NCBI GenBank assembly: GCA_024225275.1
Contig: JAAEMS010000160.1
Coordinates: forward strand, 1 to 37,691
Length of the DNA stretch: 37,691 bases
Reading direction: 5' to 3'
DNA from: Actinomycetes bacterium
GTDB taxonomy: Bacteria; Actinomycetota; Acidimicrobiia; Acidimicrobiales; JAAEMS01
Under the pieces are notes generated by a model. The model was given only the letters and a program-made list of their open reading frames with translations. It had not been told where the DNA came from and did no database searches. Positions 32,219 to 37,691 of the stretch are shown one piece after another (the first letter of the stretch is position 1; the number at the start of each line of letters is the position of its first letter). A program made the position numbers and the translations under genes.

Positions 32219-33000
32219 CAGACTCCCCGGAACTCGGGCGGCCGCTTCTCCATGAAGGCCCGGATGCCCTCGCGGTAGTCCTCGCTGTCCATGCACGCCT
32301 GGACCGCGTCGTCGGTGAGGTCGGTGGCCCGATGGGCCAAGGGTTTGCCCAGGTCGCGCACGATCAGCTTCACCGCCCTCTGGGTCAGGGGGGCGTTCTG
32401 AGCCATACGTCCAGCCATGTCGGCGACATGGTCAGCAAGGGTCTCGGGCGCCGTGACCTCATTCACCAGGCCCCACCGCAGGGCGGCCTCAGCATCGAAG
32501 AGCTTGGCGGAGAAGAAGATCTCCTTGGCCACCGACGGACCCACCAGCTGCATGAGCTTCTCGATGCCGGCGGCGGCGTACCCGATGCCGAGCTTGGCGG
32601 CAGGAATCGTGAATCGGGCCCGGTTGTCGCAGTAGCGGATGTCGCAGCTGAGGGCGATGGCCATGCCCCCACCCACGCAGAAGCCGTGGATCATGGCGAC
32701 GGTGGGCTTGTTGGTGTGCTCGAGTGCGGCGAAGGCGGCTCCCGTAGCGTCCTCGTAGATACCCGCACCGTCACCCAGCCGATTCTGCTCGAACTGGCTG
32801 ATATCGGCCCCAGCCACGAAGGCCTCGGTCCCCTCCCCCCTCAGCACGATCACCCTCACGTCGGGGTTGGCGTCGAGGTCGGCGATCGCCCCCGGCAAGG
32901 CCTCCCACATCTCGAGGCTGACCGCGTTGCGGCGTTCGGGTTGATCGAAGACGATCCACCCGAGAGCACCGTCCGAGTCGACCCTGATCTGTCCACCCAT
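32218..33000 (-). CDS. crotonase-fold protein lacking both hydratase glutamates
   Basis: A 260-residue enoyl-CoA hydratase/isomerase superfamily protein. The oxyanion-hole loops are GADIS (64-68) and GFCVGGGM (106-113). Aligned to rat enoyl-CoA hydratase, the catalytic glutamates E144 and E164 fall on A114 (GGGMAIAL) and A134 (IPAAKLG). Ordinary hydration is therefore unlikely; another crotonase reaction is more probable. AAGGGGA precedes the ATG at 33000. It lies between the MFS gene and the CoA transferase. Confidence 0.9.
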   Translation of the reverse strand: MGGQIRVDSDGALGWIVFDQPERRNAVSLEMWEALPGAIADLDANPDVRVIVLRGEGTEAFVAGADISQFEQNRLGDGAGIYEDATGAAFAALEHTNKPTVAMIHGFCVGGGMAIALSCDIRYCDNRARFTIPAAKLGIGYAAAGIEKLMQLVGPSVAKEIFFSAKLFDAEAALRWGLVNEVTAPETLADHVADMAGRMAQNAPLTQRAVKLIVRDLGKPLAHRATDLTDDAVQACMDSEDYREGIRAFMEKRPPEFRGV

Positions 33001-33038
33001 ATCGTCCCCTTTCGGCCGGGTCGGTGCCCGGCACCAGG

Positions 33039-34238
33039 TCAAGAGTTTGGTGCAGCGGGGCGGGTCTCGGCCACTACCAGCCGGGCCGCCCGCGACGCGA
33101 GGGTGGCACCGATCAGGGCCACGGCCGCTGCGGCCGCCCAGCCGGCCCGGTATCCCTCGTTCTCGACCAGGAGGCCCATGGCGACCGGCCCGGCCACGGC
33201 CCCGAGGTAGGTGCCGGTCTGGGTGAACCCGGTGGCGGCGGCCGGAGCCTCGGGGTTGGCCCGGACCACCGCGAGGTTGAACAGGCCGGGCCAGGCCCAT
33301 CCGGCGCCGAAGGCCAACGGCACGGCCAACACGGTGGCGGCCGTCGAACCGATGCCGAGGGCCGCCAGGCCAACCGCGCCCAGGGTCAGCATTGCGGCCA
33401 CTGTGGCGAGTGGGCGGGTCGTGAGACGGTCAGCCCGGGCGCCCATGACCAGCCGGCTGGTGATCCCGAAGACGCTCCCCAGGGTGAGGGTGAGCCCGGC
33501 GGCGGCCTCGGCCAGGCCCGATGCCTCGGCCGACGACACGAGAAACGAGGTCATGCCGTTGGCCGCGAAGGCCCCGCATCCCACGGCGGTCGCCAGAGTC
33601 AACATGGTCCGGCGACTGGACTGGAGCTGGGCGTCGGGTCGGCTGACCCGGCCCCCGGTGGGAGGATCGAGCCGGCCGATCAGGGCGATCGTCGCCAGGG
33701 CAAGAACGGCGCCGGCCAAGTAGGCCCAGCGCCAGCCGACGGTGAGCGCGAACACCGGCACGGCGATACCGCCCAGGAGGGTGGCCGAAGGCATGCCTGA
33801 CTGCTTCAGCGCCATCCCGAAACCGAGCCGGGAAGCCGGGGTTCCGTCGGTCAGTAGGAGGTTGGCGGCCGGCTGGTTCAGCCCGTTGGCCAGTCCCGAT
33901 CCGAACAGGGCCGCCACCAGGACGATCCACGACCCGGCGAGGCTGGCTGCGAGCTGGCAGGCCACGGTGACGGTCAGGGCCGTCTGCAGAGACCGGGCCG
34001 CACCCCAATGCTGGGCGACGCGGCCCATCGAGGCCGAGGAGACCGCTCCGCCCAGGAAGAAGGCTGCCACCGCCACCCCCAGGCCGAACTCGTCGAAACC
34101 GAGCTCGGACCGGAGCTGGACCCCCAGGGCCCCGGTGAGAAAGCCGGGCAGCACCCCAGAGGTCGTCGACAGGATGGCCGCCGTCAACCTCCGGCCCGAC
34201 AACCGGGAGCCGGTGTTCGCGGGGGTGGCTTCGGTCAT
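33039..34238 (-). CDS. major facilitator superfamily transporter
   Basis: A 399-residue inner-membrane transporter with about 12 hydrophobic helices. MGRVAQHWGAARSL and MGARADRLTTRP match the cytoplasmic loop 2-3 and loop 8-9 signatures of the superfamily. The substrate cannot be told; the downstream crotonase and CoA transferase suggest uptake of an organic acid (inference). The ATG at 34238 has a CATACT 9 nt upstream. The frame is open to 34580, but that part is antisense to the glycerophosphodiesterase gene. Confidence 0.9.
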   Translation of the reverse strand: MTEATPANTGSRLSGRRLTAAILSTTSGVLPGFLTGALGVQLRSELGFDEFGLGVAVAAFFLGGAVSSASMGRVAQHWGAARSLQTALTVTVACQLAASLAGSWIVLVAALFGSGLANGLNQPAANLLLTDGTPASRLGFGMALKQSGMPSATLLGGIAVPVFALTVGWRWAYLAGAVLALATIALIGRLDPPTGGRVSRPDAQLQSSRRTMLTLATAVGCGAFAANGMTSFLVSSAEASGLAEAAAGLTLTLGSVFGITSRLVMGARADRLTTRPLATVAAMLTLGAVGLAALGIGSTAATVLAVPLAFGAGWAWPGLFNLAVVRANPEAPAAATGFTQTGTYLGAVAGPVAMGLLVENEGYRAGWAAAAAVALIGATLASRAARLVVAETRPAAPNS

Positions 34239-34291
34239 GGCCGGGTGAGTATGACACGGAGGCCCGGGACCGGCTGTTCCGGGCACGGCAC

Positions 34292-34297
34292 TACCCT
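34292..34297 (+). promoter_or_regulatory. -10 box for leaderless glycerophosphodiesterase mRNA
   Basis: TACCCT, 6 nt before the GTG at 34304. Confidence 0.45.
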
Positions 34298-34303
34298 GGA
34301 CGG

Positions 34304-35068
34304 GTGCAATCGTCGTGGAGCTATCTCGACCATCCGGGCCCTCTGGCGATGGCCCACCGGGGCGGCGCCGGCGAATGGCCCGAGAACACCATGCCCGCCT
34401 TCCAGGCTGCTGTCGACCTGGGGTACCGATACGTCGAGACCGACGTGCACGCCACCTCCGATGGCGTGCTCGTGGCCTTCCACGACGAGAGCCTCGACCG
34501 GGTCGGAGGCCGAAGTGGCCTGATCCGTGAGCACACCTGGGCCCAGCTGGCCGACGTGAGGGTCCACGGGAGGGAGCCAATCGTCCGGTTCGACGATCTG
34601 TTGAGCACGTTTCCCCAGATCAGAGTCAATGTCGACGCCAAGCATGGCACCTCCGTCGACCCCCTCGTGCAGGTCCTGCGCGACCACGACGCCCTCGACC
34701 GGGTGTGCATCGCGTCCTTCTCGGACCAGCGGCTGAGACGGGTCCGCGACGCGTTGGGCCCAGAGGTCCTCACCGCGGCCGGACCCCGCGAGGTCATGCG
34801 TGTCATCGCCGCCGGCTACCGGGTTCCGGCGCGGGTCGGCCGGCTGGCTACGGGCTGCGTGCAGGTGCCAATTCACTACGGCCGGTTCCGAGTGGTCGAC
34901 GAGCGGTTCGTGGCCGTCGCCCACGCCCATGGCCTTCAGGTCCACGTCTGGACGGTTGACGAGCACGACACCATGCACGACCTACTCGACCTCGGCGTCG
35001 ACGGGATCATGACCGATCGGCCGGCCCTGTTGCGTCAGGTCCTGCGGGATCGCGGCCACTGGCACTAG
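34304..35068 (+). CDS. glycerophosphodiester phosphodiesterase
   Basis: Hydrolyses glycerophosphodiesters to glycerol 3-phosphate and an alcohol. The 254-residue TIM-barrel has all key residues: H18-R19 (AHRGG), E45 and D47 (VETDVHA), and H60 (FHDESLDR). The C-terminal WTVDE and GVDGIMTDRP motifs are also present. No signal peptide, so it is probably cytoplasmic. GTG start supported by the TACCCT box 6 nt upstream. Confidence 0.93.
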   Translation: MQSSWSYLDHPGPLAMAHRGGAGEWPENTMPAFQAAVDLGYRYVETDVHATSDGVLVAFHDESLDRVGGRSGLIREHTWAQLADVRVHGREPIVRFDDLLSTFPQIRVNVDAKHGTSVDPLVQVLRDHDALDRVCIASFSDQRLRRVRDALGPEVLTAAGPREVMRVIAAGYRVPARVGRLATGCVQVPIHYGRFRVVDERFVAVAHAHGLQVHVWTVDEHDTMHDLLDLGVDGIMTDRPALLRQVLRDRGHWH

Positions 35069-35116
35069 CCCTCGTCTAACCTTGCTGAACCATCACACGC
35101 CAAGGGGTGTTGCCCA

Positions 35117-35539
35117 ATGCGAGTCCAGGACGTGACCGGTCTCGACGGCCGGACGGTCGTGACCATCGATCCCAACGACACGATCGCTGACGTCGTCTAC
35201 CTTCTCCGCGAGCATTCGATCGGGGCGGTGGTGGTGTCCAGCGACAAGAAACGAATTCTCGGCATCATTTCCGAGCGCGATGTTGTCCGCCACCTGGCTC
35301 AGGAGCAGGAAGGAACTCTACGGGTTCCCGTCGAAGAGCTCATGACCCAGAACGTCAGGACCTGCCAGCTCGACGACGATCTCGAGGCCACCATGGCGGT
35401 CATGACCGCGGGGCACTTCCGCCACATGCCCATCGTGACCGAGGGTGGTGACCTGTTGGGGATCATCAGCCTCGGCGACCTGGTGAACGCCCGCCTCGTG
35501 CACCTCGATGCCGAGCTGAAACAGGCCCGAGGCGAGTAG
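35117..35539 (+). CDS. CBS-domain pair protein
   Basis: A 140-residue protein made of two CBS domains (about 8-62 and 76-130), with ISERDVVRHLA and MTAGHFRHMPIV as the recognisable segments. Such pairs bind adenine nucleotides or related ligands and act as sensors. A CAAGGGG ribosome-binding site precedes the ATG, and TAACCT at 35077-35082 is a possible -10 box. The partner is unknown. Confidence 0.92.
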   Translation: MRVQDVTGLDGRTVVTIDPNDTIADVVYLLREHSIGAVVVSSDKKRILGIISERDVVRHLAQEQEGTLRVPVEELMTQNVRTCQLDDDLEATMAVMTAGHFRHMPIVTEGGDLLGIISLGDLVNARLVHLDAELKQARGE

Positions 35540-35686
35540 AGCCCTGGGGCCGGCGGGTATGGCCATCAGGTCCTCGCCGCCCTCCAGGTCAACCGACAGT
35601 CCCCGGGACGCCGTCGGGGCCGAGGGGTCAGATGGTCGAGACTTCGGCTGGCATCCGGGGAGTCTGCCATGGCCGGCCCCCGCCAG

Positions 35687-35692
35687 TAGCGT
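35687..35692 (+). promoter_or_regulatory. -10 box for the leaderless uORF upstream of ggt
   Basis: TAGCGT with exactly 7 nt to the ATG at 35700. Confidence 0.45.
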
Positions 35693-35699
35693 GCCCTTC

Positions 35700-35744
35700 A
35701 TGAGCCACACGGTGCGGAGCCCGAAGGCGAACGGAGAACAATGA
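35700..35744 (+). CDS. 14-codon leaderless upstream ORF coupled to ggt
   Basis: ATG at 35700 encodes MSHTVRSPKANGEQ and ends with TGA overlapping the ggt start as ATGA. The preceding TAGCGT box at 7 nt predicts that transcription begins on this ATG. A GGAG inside the uORF (35733-35736) could serve ggt. Likely a ribosome-delivery or regulatory leader; the peptide itself has no cysteine or obvious amino-acid run. Confidence 0.45.
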   Translation: MSHTVRSPKANGEQ

Positions 35745-37315
35745 GTCGCCCCAGCCCTTCTGTGACCCGCCACGCCCCGAACGGGATGGTGTGCTCGATA
35801 GATCACCTGGCTTCGACCGCGGGGGTCGACGTGATGCGGGCCGGCGGCAACGCGGTCGATGCCGCCATCGCGACCAACGCGGTGCTGTCGGTCACCAGCC
35901 AGCACATGTGCGGACTTGGTGGCGACCTGTTCGCCCTTGTCCACCTCGATGAAGGTGCGCCCGTCGTGCTCAATGCCTCGGGTCGGGCCGGATCGGGGGC
36001 CGACCCCGCCCAGATGAGGGCTGAGGGTATGACGGTCATGCCGTTCAAGGACGACATCCGCTCGACCACCATGCCGGGCTGCGTCGACGGTTGGGTCACC
36101 CTCCACGCCCGCTTCGGCACCGTGCCATTGGCCGATCTGCTGGCTCCAGCTGTGAAGCTGGCCCGTGACGGGTTCCCGGCCTCACCCACTCTGGTGCACT
36201 CGATCCCCCGCATCCTCGATGTCGAGGGATCCGACGACTACCAGCGCACCGGCGGAGTCGGCACCGGTGATCGACTGGTCCGCGAAGGAGTGGCTCGCAC
36301 CCTCGAAGCAATCAGCCGCGAGGGGCGCGACGGCTTCTACGGCGGTGAGTTCGGTGAGGGTCTGGTCGAGGTCGGGGGTGGGCTGTTCACCCCTGATGAC
36401 CTGGCTGAGTCCCAGGCCGACTGGGTGGAGCCCACCGGGGTACGGGCCTACGGCCACCACATCTGGACGATTCCACCCAACTCCCAGGGCTACCTGACCC
36501 TGGCCGGTACCTGGATCACCGACGGCCTCGACCTACCCGACGATCCATCCGATCCACTCTGGGCCCACTATCTGGTCGAATCGGCTCGCCAGGCCGGGTT
36601 CGACCGACCCCAGGTGCTGAATGACCGGGCCGACGGGCAGGAGCTGGTCAGCCCCCAACGGCTGGCTCCCCGCCGGGAGGCCATCGACCCCGATCGGGTA
36701 TCGGCCCTGCCCGCCCCTGCCCGGGGCGGTGGAACCATGTACATGTGCGCGGCCATGGGTGACGGCACGGGCGTGTCGCTCATCCAGTCGAACGCCTCGG
36801 GCTTCGGTGTGCATCTGACGGTGCCCGGCCCCCGGATCTTCCTGCACAACCGGGGTCTGGGGTTCAGTCTGGAAGAGAACCACCCGGCCGAGTTCCTGGC
36901 CGGGCGTCGTCCCCCCCACACCTTGTCGCCCGCGCTGGTGACCCGACCCGATGGCACCTTGAGGTCGGTCATCGGCACCATGGGAGGCGACACCCAGCCC
37001 CAGATCGTCAGCCAGATGCTGGTGCGCATGCTGCGCCACGGCCAAACCCCCGGCCAGATCCTGACCGCGCCACGGGCCGGGTTGGCACCTGATCGTCCCA
37101 CCGGCTTCGACAGCTGGGTCGACCCGTCGGTGCTGCGCATCGAGGTCGAGGACCATGGCATCGACGACTGGCAGGCCGGCCTACACGCCCGTGGCCACGA
37201 CGTGGTGTCGGTGCCGCCCAGCATCGGCCACGCCCACCTGATCGACCTCGATGGCGAGACCCTGGCCGGAGGTGCTGACCCCCGAGCCCGAACCGGTGCC
37301 GCCAGCGGCTTCTGA
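35741..37315 (+). CDS. ggt: gamma-glutamyltransferase-family protein
   Basis: Ntn-hydrolase precursor of 524 residues that would self-cleave into two subunits. The likely nucleophile is T332 in GGGTMYMCAAM, the counterpart of the usual TTH motif, and RAGGNAVDAAIA near residue 31 and HMCGLGGD near 58 are family signatures. The Ser-Ser/Gly-Gly tail motif is present as GTMGGDTQPQ. No signal peptide, so it is probably cytoplasmic, closer to the YwrD/acylase-like branch than to periplasmic Ggt; a glutaryl-type acylase is the alternative. ATG 35741 overlaps the uORF stop. Confidence 0.9.
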   Translation: MSRPSPSVTRHAPNGMVCSIDHLASTAGVDVMRAGGNAVDAAIATNAVLSVTSQHMCGLGGDLFALVHLDEGAPVVLNASGRAGSGADPAQMRAEGMTVMPFKDDIRSTTMPGCVDGWVTLHARFGTVPLADLLAPAVKLARDGFPASPTLVHSIPRILDVEGSDDYQRTGGVGTGDRLVREGVARTLEAISREGRDGFYGGEFGEGLVEVGGGLFTPDDLAESQADWVEPTGVRAYGHHIWTIPPNSQGYLTLAGTWITDGLDLPDDPSDPLWAHYLVESARQAGFDRPQVLNDRADGQELVSPQRLAPRREAIDPDRVSALPAPARGGGTMYMCAAMGDGTGVSLIQSNASGFGVHLTVPGPRIFLHNRGLGFSLEENHPAEFLAGRRPPHTLSPALVTRPDGTLRSVIGTMGGDTQPQIVSQMLVRMLRHGQTPGQILTAPRAGLAPDRPTGFDSWVDPSVLRIEVEDHGIDDWQAGLHARGHDVVSVPPSIGHAHLIDLDGETLAGGADPRARTGAASGF

Positions 37316-37338
37316 CCCGGGCGGGCGAAGGAGTGGCG

Positions 37339-37691
37339 TCAAGAGGGGTCGGCGAAGCTGGGGTCGCGCTTCTCGAAGAAGGCCAAATACCGACTCGACC
37401 TGGTTGGGTGAGCCGATGAGCTGGGAGACCTCGTTGCCCTCGTTCTGGAAGGCATCGGCTGCCTCGAGGTCGCCCACCCCCTCGAGTACACGTTTGGCGG
37501 CCCGGATGGCGGCGGCGATCCCGGCCGCGACCTCGAAGGCGGCGGCTCAGGGGTCGGGGGCCATGATTCGTATGTCGGTGCCCAACGCGATCTGAGCTCC
37601 GCCACGTGGGCGAGACGCTCACCCATGTCGACCAGACCTCTGAACATGGCCTGGTCGAGGGCGTTCATCTTCTCGGGCCGGTTCAGACGGA
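37339..37691 (-). pseudogene. decayed enoyl-CoA hydratase, 5' end beyond the window
   Basis: Three minus-strand frames carry consecutive pieces of a crotonase. From the right edge: RLNRPEKMNALDQAMFRGL (N-terminal region), then, after loss of roughly 80 codons and a frame change, GGAQIALGTDIRIMAPDP followed by an in-frame TGA, then AAIRAAKRVLEG through LIGSPNQVESV, and after another frame change FFEKRDPSFADPS and a stop at 37339. The order and spacing match an enoyl-CoA hydratase with two internal deletions and at least one single-base indel. Sequencing error could explain an indel but not the missing segments. Confidence 0.85.

Noticed and set aside
1..37691. tRNA/rRNA genes, CRISPR arrays, insertion sequences or prophage
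   Set aside because: I saw no cloverleaf-like gene, no regularly spaced repeats, no transposase or integrase and no phage structural gene. A covariance-model scan would be needed to exclude small RNAs.

Overview
The window is a G+C-rich stretch of bacterial chromosome, most likely from an actinobacterium and possibly one of the Acidimicrobiia. Three things point that way. FbiC (F420 biosynthesis) is a single CofG-CofH fusion, the actinobacterial arrangement. Many genes appear to be expressed from leaderless promoters, with a TANNNT -10 box 6-8 nt before the start codon. Acyl-CoA metabolism genes are abundant. I saw no tRNA, rRNA, CRISPR array, insertion sequence or phage gene. Taxonomy is inference; no marker gene settles it.

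Layout, left to right. A truncated VOC/glyoxalase-fold gene (minus) is followed by transketolase and transaldolase (plus). An HxlR-type regulator overlaps fbiC in one operon that is bracketed by two long hairpins; its promoter carries a 13-bp direct repeat with a 21-bp period. A small membrane-anchored protein, an SDR oxidoreductase and a LOG-family protein follow. The minus-strand glycolate oxidase operon glcD-glcE-glcF ends in a 66-residue coupled gene. Next on plus are a cysteine-rich protein, a two-gene McrB-like AAA+ ATPase/McrC-like partner module, and a ClC-CBS chloride transporter. A minus block holds a small basic/acidic protein, ribonuclease D with rhodanese, and mobA with a tiny coupled ORF and a patatin-like phospholipase.

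The second half has a small cysteine-tailed membrane protein, a radical SAM protein with a C-terminal cysteine cluster, and an acyl-CoA-dehydrogenase-fold oxidase/monooxygenase behind two GAGTNNNACTC dyads. Then come pyruvate kinase, a histidine phosphatase coupled to a zinc-ribbon protein, an uncharacterised nuclease-like/winged-helix protein, and a group of acyl-CoA genes (fadE, SirB1-like gene, fadD, CoA transferase, crotonase, MFS transporter). The window ends with a glycerophosphodiesterase, a CBS pair protein, gamma-glutamyltransferase behind a 14-codon leaderless uORF, and a decayed enoyl-CoA hydratase cut by the right edge.

Most of this is core metabolism: pentose phosphate pathway, glycolysis, glycolate or 2-hydroxyacid oxidation, F420 and molybdenum cofactor synthesis, and acyl-CoA turnover. 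The best candidates for something undescribed are the nuclease-less McrBC-like pair at 13875-15815, the nuclease-like/winged-helix gene at 26590-27408, the radical SAM locus at 21332-22587, and the regulatory architecture of leaderless starts, the ggt uORF and the HxlR operator.
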